A stretch of 29,396 nucleotides of DNA, taken from NCBI GenBank assembly GCA_002343425.1, contig DDSO01000142.1, positions 42,070 to 71,465 of the forward strand, written 5' to 3'. The notes under the pieces were generated by a model. It was not told the origin of the DNA. It saw only the letters and a list, made by a program, of their open reading frames with translations, and searched no databases. Shown piece by piece: positions 8,285-16,360 of this stretch. The DNA is from Brevundimonas sp. UBA2388. Lineage in GTDB: Bacteria; Pseudomonadota; Alphaproteobacteria; Caulobacterales; Caulobacteraceae. Made by a program: the position numbers and the translations under genes. Every line of letters begins with the position of its first letter. The first letter of the stretch is position 1.

Positions 8285-8812
8285 ATGACGGTGAAGTTAG
8301 TCGCAGTTTTCAGCTTGTCCGCCGGCCTGTTGTTCGTAGCCTTCCCCGTCACCGCCCAGGACGCGGTGCCCGCCGGACTGCTGACCGAAGTCTGCCTGCC
8401 CTACGCCAACCGCGCCCAGACCTTCGAGCGCGCGATCCGCGCCGCCCGCGAGCTCCAATTCCGTCGCCCGGTCAACGACACCGCACCGCTGGACGAATGG
8501 GCCTCCGAGGTCACCATGGTCTCCAGTGACGGCGTCTGGCGCGTGAAGATCGAGGAAGGCTCTGTCGAACGAGAGCAGCGCCCGGCCTATGAGGCCAGTT
8601 GCACGATCTCATCCAGCCGGGCCAGCGCCCGCGAACTGGCCGACCTCGGCCGCCGCGCCTTCCGCGACCCGCGATACTGGACCAGCCCGCCGAACAACGC
8701 TTGGCGCTGGGATCGCCGCAGCGCCTACCCCGATGAATATGGTCTGGCGGTCGAGGTGACAGAGCAGCCCGGCGAGCGCCCCACCATGACGGTGCGCGGC
8801 TCCTACTACTGA
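8285..8812 (+). CDS. Exported small protein with two cysteines, unknown function
   Basis: 175 aa from the ATG at 8285, which yields a clean signal peptide (MTVKLVAVFSLSAGLLFVAF, cut after PVTAQ). An upstream GTG at 8252 is in frame but would put 11 hydrophilic residues before it. The mature domain has Cys37 (TEVCLPY) and Cys106 (YEASCTIS), likely a disulfide in the periplasm, and a Trp-rich region near FRDPRYWTSPPNNAWRW. This layout (VCxP near the N-terminus, second Cys after a short beta segment, beta-rich tail) recalls small periplasmic proteins of the NMCC_0638-like kind, but I cannot confirm that. It sits between the DUF6456 gene and convergent sufE; no functional link is evident. Confidence 0.7.
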   Translation: MTVKLVAVFSLSAGLLFVAFPVTAQDAVPAGLLTEVCLPYANRAQTFERAIRAARELQFRRPVNDTAPLDEWASEVTMVSSDGVWRVKIEEGSVEREQRPAYEASCTISSSRASARELADLGRRAFRDPRYWTSPPNNAWRWDRRSAYPDEYGLAVEVTEQPGERPTMTVRGSYY

Positions 8813-8821
8813 GATCGGGTA

Positions 8822-9244
8822 TCAGGCCGTCGCGGCGGCGTCCCTGATCCGGCCCACCATACTGTTCAGGCCATTTGCGCGCTGCCGCGTCAGCGCCGAG
8901 GGCAGGCCGAGCCGATCCAGCGCGGCGCGCGCGTCGAAGCCGAGGATCTCCGCCGGAGTCCGGCCCGAATACAGTCTCAGCAGCAGGGCGATATTGCCCT
9001 TGGACAGGGCGCTGTCGCTGTCGGCGGCGAACACCAGATGATCGCCCTCGCGGCGCACGGCCAGCCAGACCTGCGCCGCGCAGCCCGGGACCTTGTTCGC
9101 CTCGGTCCGATCCTCGTCCGTCAGGGGCGCCAGACCCTTGCCCAGTTCGATGACGTATTCGATCCGGCCCTCCCAGTCGCCGAGCAGGTCGAACTCCTCG
9201 ACCAGTTCGGCCAGGACGTCGTCGATGGAGGAAGCGTCGGTCAT
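8822..9244 (-). CDS. sufE: SufE family sulfur-acceptor protein
   Basis: Accepts persulfide sulfur from the cysteine desulfurase SufS and boosts its activity in Fe-S cluster assembly. 140 aa, the normal length. Conserved features are the N-terminal EEFDLLGDWEGRIEYVIELG (about residues 16-35), the LxPL segment, NKVPGCAAQVWL with the catalytic acceptor Cys55, and FAADSDSALSKGNIALLLRLYSG (seen in two parts). The ATG at 9242-9244 starts the protein directly before the conserved region; no clear Shine-Dalgarno is visible. A TTG-initiated longer form reaching 9280 is less likely. The rest of the suf operon is not nearby, so this is an orphan copy. It is divergent from the kinase gene. Confidence 0.92.
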   Translation of the reverse strand: MTDASSIDDVLAELVEEFDLLGDWEGRIEYVIELGKGLAPLTDEDRTEANKVPGCAAQVWLAVRREGDHLVFAADSDSALSKGNIALLLRLYSGRTPAEILGFDARAALDRLGLPSALTRQRANGLNSMVGRIRDAAATA

Positions 9245-9420
9245 GGGGCGCTGGATAGGCCGGACCGGCGTTAACGACAACCGCCTGTCCTGTCCCCGGA
9301 AAACCGCCGGGACGGGCTTGTCGCCAGTCGCCTGGAACGCGTGCGGGCTTTGGACGACTCACCCGGAAGGCTAGGCTGAAAAGGCCGGCGGCGTCCTGTC
9401 CGGCCCGCCCCAATCCGCCC

Positions 9421-11103
9421 TTGATCCAGTCCACCCGCCCCGACCCGAAGCCCCTGCCCGACGCTCCGGCGAGCGATCGTCCGTCGCTGGCTGCCTGGCA
9501 TGCGGGATGGGCGGTAGCGGCGGCCCTGCTGGCGCTGGGCGGACGATGGATCGGCGGCATCGACGGCCCGCTGTTTTACGGCGTCCTCGCCATGGTCGTG
9601 CCGGGCCTGAGCGGCTTGGGTCTCTTGCGGCGGGACGGCCCGGACGAGCGGATGGTTCTGCTTGCCATCTGGGGCCTGGCGGTCCTGCTGGCGGCGGCGC
9701 TTTCGGGCGGCCTGACCGGCCCGCTCAGCGGCTTTGTCTTTCTTCCGCTGGCGGCCGGGATCGCCCTCGGCGGGCCCCGACCCGTGCAGGCGGGGGCCTT
9801 TGCCGTCGGCGTCGCGGCTCTGGCGGGCATGCTTTCGGCCTGGGTCAATCCGGGGCCCCACCTTCCCACTCTGGCGGCCATTTCCGCCCTGCTGACCGCG
9901 GCCGCCGCTGCCCTCGCCGTGCGCCTGTCGTGGCGACAGCGGGAAGCGCGCCTGACGGCGGCCGAGGCCGAGACCTCCCGCGTCGAAACCCTGCTCGCCG
10001 CCCAGCCCGGATTGACCCTGGTGCTCGAACCGTCTGGCCGCGTTCTGGCCGCCTATGGCGCCCCGCCGGTCTCGCTGCCGGTCGATCCCCTGTTCGAGAG
10101 TGGACTGGTGGCGGCGGTCCACGCCCCCGACCGGCCCCGGCTGCTGGACGCCATCGAGCGCGCCATGAAGGGCCACGACGGCGCCGCCCTGTTCGCGCCC
10201 CGCATGGCGCTGGACCGGCGGGTGCAGCTGATCGTGCGGCGGCTGGACGACCCCTCCGGTCCTCGCCTGATCGCCCAGGTCTTTGACGCCACCGCCCAGT
10301 ACGCCCGCGAACTGGGGCTCGAGATCGCCCGCACCGAGGCCGAGAGCCGCGAGGCCGGCAAGACCCGCTTCCTGGCCAATATGAGCCATGAACTGCGCAC
10401 GCCCCTGAACGCCGTGCTCGGCTTCTCGGACATCATGCGCCAGCGCATCTTCGGACCCCTGCCCGACCGCTACGGCGAATACGCCGAAAACATCCACCAG
10501 GCCGGCGGGCACCTGCTCGATCTGATCAACGACGTGCTGGACGTCACCAAGATCGAGGCCGAACGATACGCCCTGACGCTGGAGAGGTTCGACGCGCGTG
10601 AAGTCGTGTCGGCAGCCATGGCCCTCGTCCGCGTCAACGCCGACGACAAGGGCGTCAGCCTGTCCAGCGTCCTGCCCGCCGACCCGGTCGAGGTTTCGGC
10701 CGACAAGCGCGCCCTGAAACAGATCGCCCTGAACCTGCTGTCGAATGCGGTGAAATTCACTCCGAAGGGCGGGTCGATCACGGTCACGGTCGAGGCCATC
10801 GGCCCCTATCTGGAGGTCGTGGTCGCCGACACCGGCGTCGGCATCGCGCCCGAGGACGTGCGTCGTCTTGGCCGGCCCTTCGAACAGGCGGGCGAGATGG
10901 AGCAGCGGCGTCAGGGCACCGGTCTGGGCCTGTCGCTGGTTCGCGCCTTCGCCGAACTGCACGGCGGCCGCATGAGCATCGACTCGACCCTCGGCGAGGG
11001 CACGGCGGTGACGGTGCGCCTGCCTGTGGCCCTGATCGCCCGCGCGCCCGCTCCGGAGGGCGGGGCCGAGATCATCCAGATGCCGATGAAGGGCGGGGGC
11101 TGA
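9421..11103 (+). CDS. PdhS/DivJ-like membrane sensor histidine kinase
   Basis: 560 aa. The N-terminal ~170 residues contain about six hydrophobic segments. A cytoplasmic linker (about 190-300, possibly PAS-like with the segment LTLVLEPSGRVLAAYGAPPV) leads into the dimerisation helix with phospho-acceptor His323 in FLANMSHELRTPLNAVLGFS. Next comes FGPLPDRYGEYAENIHQAGG, then HLLDLINDVLD and TKIEAE, the PdhS-subfamily pattern, and the ATPase boxes NLLSNAVKFTPKGG (N), DTGVGIAPED (G1) and GTGLGLSLVRAFAELHGG (G2). PdhS kinases (DivJ, PleC) act on DivK and PleD. Topology and length suit DivJ, but the His-box region cannot separate DivJ from other paralogues. The start is a TTG at 9421 with no strong Shine-Dalgarno; a later start inside the first hydrophobic segment is less likely. 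Confidence 0.85.
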   Translation: MIQSTRPDPKPLPDAPASDRPSLAAWHAGWAVAAALLALGGRWIGGIDGPLFYGVLAMVVPGLSGLGLLRRDGPDERMVLLAIWGLAVLLAAALSGGLTGPLSGFVFLPLAAGIALGGPRPVQAGAFAVGVAALAGMLSAWVNPGPHLPTLAAISALLTAAAAALAVRLSWRQREARLTAAEAETSRVETLLAAQPGLTLVLEPSGRVLAAYGAPPVSLPVDPLFESGLVAAVHAPDRPRLLDAIERAMKGHDGAALFAPRMALDRRVQLIVRRLDDPSGPRLIAQVFDATAQYARELGLEIARTEAESREAGKTRFLANMSHELRTPLNAVLGFSDIMRQRIFGPLPDRYGEYAENIHQAGGHLLDLINDVLDVTKIEAERYALTLERFDAREVVSAAMALVRVNADDKGVSLSSVLPADPVEVSADKRALKQIALNLLSNAVKFTPKGGSITVTVEAIGPYLEVVVADTGVGIAPEDVRRLGRPFEQAGEMEQRRQGTGLGLSLVRAFAELHGGRMSIDSTLGEGTAVTVRLPVALIARAPAPEGGAEIIQMPMKGGG

Positions 11104-11118
11104 CGCGTCGCTGACGCG
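11104..11118. terminator. Short hairpin between convergent genes
   Basis: CGCGTC (11104-11109) pairs with GACGCG (11113-11118) around a 3-nt loop, in the 17-bp gap between the kinase stop and the convergent gene at 11121. Small but well placed; no T-run. Confidence 0.4.
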
Positions 11119-11120
11119 CC

Positions 11121-11981
11121 CTACAGCATGCCCATGGCCAGAAACGCCCGGCCGGCCGTGAAGTCGCCCGCCTCGAACTTCGCCGTCGCGACGCTGCCGT
11201 CACGGAAATGGAATTCGATGGCGAAGGTCTCGCGGGGGTCCAGCCGCTCGAGGGCGGCGGCGGTCGCGGCGGGGAAGCGCCAGGCCTCTCCGGTGCGGCG
11301 TTCCTCGGCCAGCAGGGTCGGATCAGCGGCGCTGACGCCCGTGGCCCAGAGGCTTGCGCGGGCCGAGACCGGAACCAGACCGTCGCCAGCCAGCCAGGGA
11401 CGCGAAACCCGGACCGGGTCGCGCAGCACGATGCGCGCCGCATAGGGACGCGAGCGACCGACGAAGCTGACCACCGCGGTCAGCCCCGGCGCATCGCCCT
11501 TGCCCGCATAACCGAAGGCGACCGGCGAGGCGCCGACCACGGACATCTGCTGCAGCCGCCAGTTGGCGTCGGCCGAGCTGACGCGGTTCGCGACCCACGA
11601 ACGGCGAGCGCCGGGAAAGACCATGCGCGGCGTGCGCAGCCAGCCCGCAAAGGCGCCGTCGACACGCGCGCGAACGGTGGCCAGCTGCGGATCGGCGCAC
11701 GATACGGTCGCGGCGCGCGCACGGGCCCGACCTGCGGCGGCGACAAGTTCGGATTCGGCTGCGCCCGAGCGCAGGGCGGCCCCACGCGCCTGGGCCGTGG
11801 CCGCGGTCAGGGCCGCCTCGATCTGAGGTGCGAAGAGATTGCAGCGGGCGTCCGCGGCGACCACGAAAGCGCGCTCATAATAGGTGTCAGCGGCCCCGGC
11901 CCACGCAAGGTTCGGCGCCGCCAGCACAGCGACAGCCGCCAGGGCGGCTTTGGTCTTCGCGGCGGTCTGGCCTATCGTCAT
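11121..11981 (-). CDS. Exported protein of unknown function
   Basis: 286 aa. The N-terminus has a basic start and a hydrophobic core ending in an AWA signal-peptidase-like site (MTIGQTAAKTKAALAAVAVL then AAPNLAWAGA). The mature protein starts with a helical section containing Cys47 and Cys95 (RCNLF and VSCADP), compatible with a disulfide. A mostly beta region follows, with ARIVLRDPVRVSRPWL, and then ERLDPRETFAIEFHFRDGSV and a closing FEAGDFTAGRAFLAMGML. The second half looks like a beta-sandwich. I do not recognise the family. It converges on the kinase gene and is divergent from the DUF1491 gene with 57 bp between them, so the two promoters must overlap. No Shine-Dalgarno is obvious. Confidence 0.75.
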   Translation of the reverse strand: MTIGQTAAKTKAALAAVAVLAAPNLAWAGAADTYYERAFVVAADARCNLFAPQIEAALTAATAQARGAALRSGAAESELVAAAGRARARAATVSCADPQLATVRARVDGAFAGWLRTPRMVFPGARRSWVANRVSSADANWRLQQMSVVGASPVAFGYAGKGDAPGLTAVVSFVGRSRPYAARIVLRDPVRVSRPWLAGDGLVPVSARASLWATGVSAADPTLLAEERRTGEAWRFPAATAAALERLDPRETFAIEFHFRDGSVATAKFEAGDFTAGRAFLAMGML

Positions 11982-12038
11982 GAGACCGCACCATACACAT
12001 CACGCGTTCCGGTCCGGTTTCCGAGCAGGGTTATCGAA

Positions 12039-12377
12039 ATGCTTCTATCGAGCGACCTGTGGGTCTCGGCCCTGATCCGCCGCGCCGAGCTGGGCGGGGC
12101 CTTCGCCACGGTCGCGCGCAAAGGCGACGCCCGCGCCGGCACCGTCATCGTCAAGGCCTTCGACACTTCCAGCCGCCGCGCCCGACTCTATAGTGAGGCT
12201 TTCGGACCCGACGGCGAACGACTGTGGATGCAGCCGGTCGAGAGCGAGTTCGAGAGCGAGCTCGACGCCTATATCCAGCGCCAGATCGGCTACGACCCGG
12301 ATCTCTGGGTCGTCGAGATCGAGGACCGCGAGGGGCGGCACTTTATAACGGAGAAGGTGGCGGGCGGCGGCGAGTGA
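12039..12377 (+). CDS. DUF1491 family protein
   Basis: 112 aa. It matches what I know of DUF1491: N-terminal LSSDLWVSALIRRAELGGAF, ARKGDARAGTVIVKAFD, a variable middle and the strongly conserved ending QIGYDPDLWVVEIEDREGRH. The family is widespread in alphaproteobacteria, cytosolic and without a known activity. The ATG at 12039-12041 fits the family start; an in-frame upstream extension runs through the antisense of the neighbouring gene and is not protein-like. The stop at 12375-12377 abuts a 17-bp inverted repeat that begins at 12380. Confidence 0.87.
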   Translation: MLLSSDLWVSALIRRAELGGAFATVARKGDARAGTVIVKAFDTSSRRARLYSEAFGPDGERLWMQPVESEFESELDAYIQRQIGYDPDLWVVEIEDREGRHFITEKVAGGGE

Positions 12378-12379
12378 TT

Positions 12380-12466
12380 AGTGGTTAGTGGTTGGCTGCA
12401 TCCCTGACGGCGGAAGGGCGGCGCAACTCGCGCCTCGCCCCGACTGGCGGCCAACCACTAACCACT
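12380..12466. repeat. 17-bp perfect inverted repeat with 53-nt spacer
   Basis: AGTGGTTAGTGGTTGGC (12380-12396) is the exact reverse complement of GCCAACCACTAACCACT (12450-12466). The arms are internally repetitive (TAGTGG/CCACTA units), and similar units continue to about 12480. It starts 3 nt after the DUF1491 stop. It could be a terminator-like hairpin or a copy of a dispersed intergenic repeat. Confidence 0.75.
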
Positions 12467-12487
12467 GGTCACCAGCCACTCAGCCCA

Positions 12488-12514
12488 GTGCGAAATCCTT
12501 AACTGCGTTCGCAC
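12488..12514. promoter_or_regulatory. Palindromic GTGCGAA-N13-TTCGCAC
   Basis: GTGCGAA at 12488-12494 and TTCGCAC at 12508-12514 form a perfect 7-bp inverted repeat around 13 nt that include a TTAAC (CtrA half-site-like). It lies 25 bp before a possible leader peptide and 48 bp before the next gene. Could be an operator or an RNA hairpin; function inferred. Confidence 0.4.
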
Positions 12515-12538
12515 ACGGAACCTCAAGCGGAGCCGCCT

Positions 12539-12565
12539 ATGGTCAGCTTCAACGGGCCGCAATGA
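12539..12565 (+). CDS. Possible 8-codon leader peptide overlapping the next start
   Basis: ATG at 12539 with GGAG 6 nt upstream opens an 8-residue reading frame (MVSFNGPQ) whose TGA (12563-12565) overlaps the ATG at 12562 as ATGA. This would feed ribosomes to the downstream gene, which has no good Shine-Dalgarno of its own. It could be chance, or evidence that the true start of the downstream gene differs. Confidence 0.3.
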   Translation: MVSFNGPQ

Positions 12566-12972
12566 GCCCGGAGCGATGGTGGGTGTTGTCGATGCTGTTT
12601 CTTCTCAACGACGTGGTGTTCGATCTGGACGAGGCCAGCCCGGTCACGCCCGGCGACGCGCGCCGCTTTGAGAGCCTCGAGCTCGACTATGTACTGGAAC
12701 TCGGTTGCGAACTGTTTGCCGAGGACCCGCTGATGCACCTCAATGACCCGCAGCGCGCGCGCCGTCTGGCCTGGCTGATCCACGACCGGTCCCCGGAAGT
12801 GAACGCAGCCCTGTTCGCCGCCCCTGCCGCGGGCTGCGATCCGACCCTAGTCGAGCCGCAGTTCTGCGCCCTGCCCGACGCCATCATGCGCCAGCTGAAG
12901 GCCCGCGCCGCCAGGGGCCAGCTCAACGCCCTCGCCGCCGACCGCGCGGTCTGGATGCGCATGGCCGCCTGA
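12562..12972 (+). CDS. Small protein of unknown function
   Basis: 136 aa if started at the ATG 12562 (MSPERWWVLSMLFLLNDVVF); another ATG at 12592 (MLFLLNDVVFDLDEAS) would give 126 aa and may be the true start. The frame stays open upstream to 12388, but that part is the inverted repeat and does not look coding. The protein is acidic at the N-terminus and helical overall: DARRFESLELDYVLELGCEL, then DPLMHLNDPQRARRLAWLI, and a C-terminal LPDAIMRQLKARAARGQLNAL helix. No signal peptide is convincing and I do not recognise a family. Neighbours do not suggest a role. Confidence 0.65.
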   Translation: MSPERWWVLSMLFLLNDVVFDLDEASPVTPGDARRFESLELDYVLELGCELFAEDPLMHLNDPQRARRLAWLIHDRSPEVNAALFAAPAAGCDPTLVEPQFCALPDAIMRQLKARAARGQLNALAADRAVWMRMAA

Positions 12973-13046
12973 CGGCGCTCACAACCTTGGACAGTGCCCC
13001 GCCGCCCGGTTAGGGTGAGCCGGCTGGTCCGGGGGAGTGTGCAGCC

Positions 13047-14579
13047 ATGAGACTATCCGACATCGGCCGCTGGTTCGGGACGGCCCTCCTCGCCCTGACG
13101 CTCCTCTCCGCCACACCCGCGAGGGCCGAATGGCTGAAGGCCGAGAGCGAGCGTTTCATCGTCTATGGCGACGGCAACGCTCGTGAACTGATCACCTTCA
13201 CGCGGAAGCTCGAGACCTTCGACCGGGTGTTGCGCACCCTGATGGGGCTGGACGCGACGGTCGCGCCGCCCCGCAAGCTGCCGATCTACCTGGTCGACCC
13301 TCGAGGATTACGGCGTGTGAACCCGAACGCCGGGGAGAACGTCGCCGGATTCTATGCGGCGCGGGACGAAGACATCTTCGCCGTCGCCTTGCGCGGCGGC
13401 ATGGGCGACGACGTGCTTCTGCACGAGTACGCCCACCACTTCATGATGCAGAATTTCGCCTCGACCTACCCGGCATGGTTTGTCGAAGGCTTCGCCGAAT
13501 ACTTCATGACCGTCGACATCCGGGACGACCGGATTCAGGTCGGAAAATACAACGATATCCGGGGCTCCTGGCTCCGGGGATCCAGCTGGCTCCCGATGAA
13601 CGACCTGCTGGCCAAGCGATCAGGGCAGGCTCGGCGCAACAACGAAACCTACTATCCGCTGGCCTGGCTGCTCACCCACTGGTTCATGGGCAACGACGAA
13701 CGCCGGGTCCAGCTGAACGCCTATCTGCAAGACGTCGGCGCTGGAGGCGACCCCATCGAGGCGATGCCGCGCGCGACCGGCATTTCCAACGCCCAGCTGC
13801 GCCAGACCCTGCGCCGTTACATGAGCGCGATTCCGTATTTCGAGATCGCCAACAACTTTCCCCGGGCCGAGGTTGCGGTAACGCCCCTGCCGGCCTCGGC
13901 CAATGACTTCCTCCTCATGAATCTGCGCCTGACCGGTGTTCCGACCGAACACAGCGAAGCCACCCTGCGGGAGGTCCGTCGCCTGGCTGCCCGACATGCC
14001 GACGATCCGGATGCAATGGTCGCTCTGGGCCATGCTGAAATTCATCTCGGTGACCGCGACGCCGGAGAGGCGGTCCTTCGGCGGCTGATCGCGGCCCACC
14101 CGGACCATGTGGTCGGCCTTCAATATCTCGCGACGTCCCTGCTCGAACGCGCCGCTGAGGACGAGGAGCGGGCGGCCGCCTTGCGGACAGAAGCACGCAC
14201 CCTGCTGGCGCGGGCATTCCGTCTCGACGACGCCAACTACCGTACCTTCATGTTGCTGGCCCAGTCACGGCAGGGCGCGCCCGGCTACCCCAATGACAAC
14301 GACATCGTAACGCGCGAACTGGTTCTCCAACTGGCGCCGCAACTCCCACGGGCGCGAGCCGAGATGGCGGAAACCTATCTCGCCGCGGGTCGCCGCGAGG
14401 ATGCGATCCGGATTATCGAGCCGCTCGCCAACAGCCCACATGGCGGCGCGGCTGCGGAAGCCGCCCAGGCGATCCTCGACCGCGCCCGCGGACTGACCGA
14501 GGAACAGGCCCGCGCCGAGGAGGCCGCCGCGGAGTCCGTGTCGGAGGAAGAAGACGCCGACGAGGACGAGTCGCCGTGA
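13047..14579 (+). CDS. Secreted HExxH putative metallopeptidase with TPR-like C-terminus, copy 1
   Basis: 510 aa. The signal peptide ends SATPARAE. The mature N-terminus EWLKAESERFIVYGD begins a fold like the peptidase-MA/DUF1570 gluzincins. HEYAH (126-130) provides two zinc-binding His and the catalytic Glu; WFVEGFAEY (144-152) supplies the likely third ligand. The region after about 290 is helical with tetratricopeptide-like units (MVALGHAEIHLGDRDAGEAV; RAEMAETYLAAGRREDAIRI). The last 30 residues are highly acidic (EEEDADEDESP). The ATG has a GGGGGAG element about 10 nt upstream. A close paralogue follows 139 bp downstream, so this is a tandem duplication. Substrates are unknown; a periplasmic or surface protease or a protein-binding pseudoprotease are both possible, though all HExxH residues are intact. 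Confidence 0.85.
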   Translation: MRLSDIGRWFGTALLALTLLSATPARAEWLKAESERFIVYGDGNARELITFTRKLETFDRVLRTLMGLDATVAPPRKLPIYLVDPRGLRRVNPNAGENVAGFYAARDEDIFAVALRGGMGDDVLLHEYAHHFMMQNFASTYPAWFVEGFAEYFMTVDIRDDRIQVGKYNDIRGSWLRGSSWLPMNDLLAKRSGQARRNNETYYPLAWLLTHWFMGNDERRVQLNAYLQDVGAGGDPIEAMPRATGISNAQLRQTLRRYMSAIPYFEIANNFPRAEVAVTPLPASANDFLLMNLRLTGVPTEHSEATLREVRRLAARHADDPDAMVALGHAEIHLGDRDAGEAVLRRLIAAHPDHVVGLQYLATSLLERAAEDEERAAALRTEARTLLARAFRLDDANYRTFMLLAQSRQGAPGYPNDNDIVTRELVLQLAPQLPRARAEMAETYLAAGRREDAIRIIEPLANSPHGGAAAEAAQAILDRARGLTEEQARAEEAAAESVSEEEDADEDESP

Positions 14580-14718
14580 GGCCTGGACCAGCAGGGTCAA
14601 ACACCAGTTGCACCACCGTCGCGCCGGGCACGATGTGGAGGTCCGGGCTCGACAGGATTGACGTCCCGCACAGGTTGTCCGACCCTGCGGTCGCCACGCA
14701 GTTTGGGGAGGCCGGGCC

Positions 14719-16320
14719 ATGAACGTCATAAAGCTTCTGGCCGCCGTCGTCATGGCCGCAGCCGTCTTCGTCGCCGGACCGGCCCGCGCGGAGTGGCGCA
14801 AGGCGGAGACCGAGCACTTCATCATCTACGGCGACGTCTCCGAGCGCGTCCTGCGCACCTACGCCACCAAGATCGAACGTTTCGACGCGCTTCTGCGGAC
14901 CTATTATCCGATTGAGAGCGACGTCCAGATTCCGAAGCTGGAAATCTATCTGGCGGACGGGGCGCGCGACATGCGCCGCATTCTTCCGGGCGGTTCGGAG
15001 AACATCGCCGGCTTCTACTCCGCCGACGCGGGTCGCATCTACACGGTGACCAACATCTCGAACCCGGAGGCGCTGAGCACCCTGTTCCACGAGTACGCCC
15101 ACCATTTCATGTTCCAGATGTCGGCCGAAGCCTATCCGTCCTGGTTCGTGGAGGGCTTCGCCGAATACTATTCCACCGTCGTCCTGGAACCGGAAAAGAT
15201 CGAGGTTGGACGGGAAGATCCGGGGCGAATGATGCTGTTCACGCAGCTGGGGACCAACGAATGGGCGCCCCTGGCCGACGTGCTGCAATGGCGGATCAGT
15301 CGATCCGGGCGAGCCCGCGTGTTCGACTACTACGCCCAGTCATGGGCGCTCACCCACTATCTGATGAGCGCGCCCGAACGGCAGAGGATGTTGAGCCAGT
15401 ATCTCAACGCGGTGATACGGGGAGCGGACCCGGTCGTGGCGATGGAGACGGCGACCGGGCGCACCTCGATCGAACTCCAGAACGACTTTCGCCGCTACTT
15501 TCGGGGGCGCATCACCTATTTCACGCCGCAGATCGAGATACCCATGCCCGAGGTCGCGATTTCGACCCTGGCCGCGGATGAAGGCGCCCTGGTCTGGTAT
15601 GACCTTCGTCTGGACGACACCCCCCTGGTCGTCCCGACCGACAACGACCCCGATGATCCGCGCTCGGAGGGGGTAAGGGCCGAGATGGCCCGCGACGCGG
15701 CCCGATATCGCGCTGAACTGATCACCGAGGCCCTCGCCGCGGCGGCGCGGCGGCCGGGCCAACGCATGGCCATGCTGGTCGCCGCCCGGGCGCATCGGTT
15801 GAACGGCGACCCGGCGGCGGGTCTGGCGGCGCTGGAACCGCTCCTGTCGGACACGTCCACGGACGCGGACGCACTGCGCATCGCCGCCGCGCTCCTGATG
15901 GACCAGGTCAGGGCGGAGCCGGACTCCGAAAGCGCCCCGTCCCGGCGACGCCTCGCCATGTCCTATCTGGGCCAGGCCATGGAACACAGGCCGCTGGACT
16001 TCCGCATCTATCTCGGCCTGAACGACACGCGGCGCGGGCAGTCCGCCTATCCCACCGCCAACGACATATCGACCCTGGAGGTCGCCACCGCCCTCGCCCC
16101 ACAAGCCGACGAGAACCGGCTCAGGCTGGCCGAGGCCTATATGGCCAGGTCTCTTTGGAGTGAGGCGAAGACGATGCTCGATCCGGTCGCCAACGCGCCC
16201 CACCCCGGCGCCGACCGCGTCCGCGCCCGATCCATGCTCGCCGCCATCGCGTCAGCGACCGGAGCCGTTGCGGACGTCGACCCGGAGCCCGTGGCCCAGG
16301 GGTTGTCCGTCGGCGGGTGA
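14719..16320 (+). CDS. Secreted HExxH putative metallopeptidase with TPR-like C-terminus, copy 2
   Basis: 533 aa, paralogous to the preceding gene. Signal peptide MNVIKLLAAVVMAAAVFVAG followed by PARAEW. The motif ENIAGFYSAD (94-103) corresponds to ENVAGFYAAR in copy 1, HEYAH lies at 124-128, and SWFVEGFAEYYSTV is almost identical to copy 1. The two then diverge: the segment after the peptidase domain is longer here and the acidic tail is missing. The C-terminal half is again helical with TPR-like pairs (RLRLAEAYMARSLWSEAKTM). GGGGAGG precedes the ATG at 14719 by about 8 nt. The 139-bp gap to copy 1 has no clear terminator, so co-transcription is likely. Activity is inferred from motif conservation only. 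Confidence 0.85.
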   Translation: MNVIKLLAAVVMAAAVFVAGPARAEWRKAETEHFIIYGDVSERVLRTYATKIERFDALLRTYYPIESDVQIPKLEIYLADGARDMRRILPGGSENIAGFYSADAGRIYTVTNISNPEALSTLFHEYAHHFMFQMSAEAYPSWFVEGFAEYYSTVVLEPEKIEVGREDPGRMMLFTQLGTNEWAPLADVLQWRISRSGRARVFDYYAQSWALTHYLMSAPERQRMLSQYLNAVIRGADPVVAMETATGRTSIELQNDFRRYFRGRITYFTPQIEIPMPEVAISTLAADEGALVWYDLRLDDTPLVVPTDNDPDDPRSEGVRAEMARDAARYRAELITEALAAAARRPGQRMAMLVAARAHRLNGDPAAGLAALEPLLSDTSTDADALRIAAALLMDQVRAEPDSESAPSRRRLAMSYLGQAMEHRPLDFRIYLGLNDTRRGQSAYPTANDISTLEVATALAPQADENRLRLAEAYMARSLWSEAKTMLDPVANAPHPGADRVRARSMLAAIASATGAVADVDPEPVAQGLSVGG

Positions 16321-16360
16321 CTTTCGGCGGCGTCCGCGCTAACTCGCGCGGCCGCACGGA

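Noticed and set aside
9271..10962. Minus-strand open frame of 563 codons
   Set aside because: Antisense to the histidine kinase, whose H, N and G boxes are all intact.
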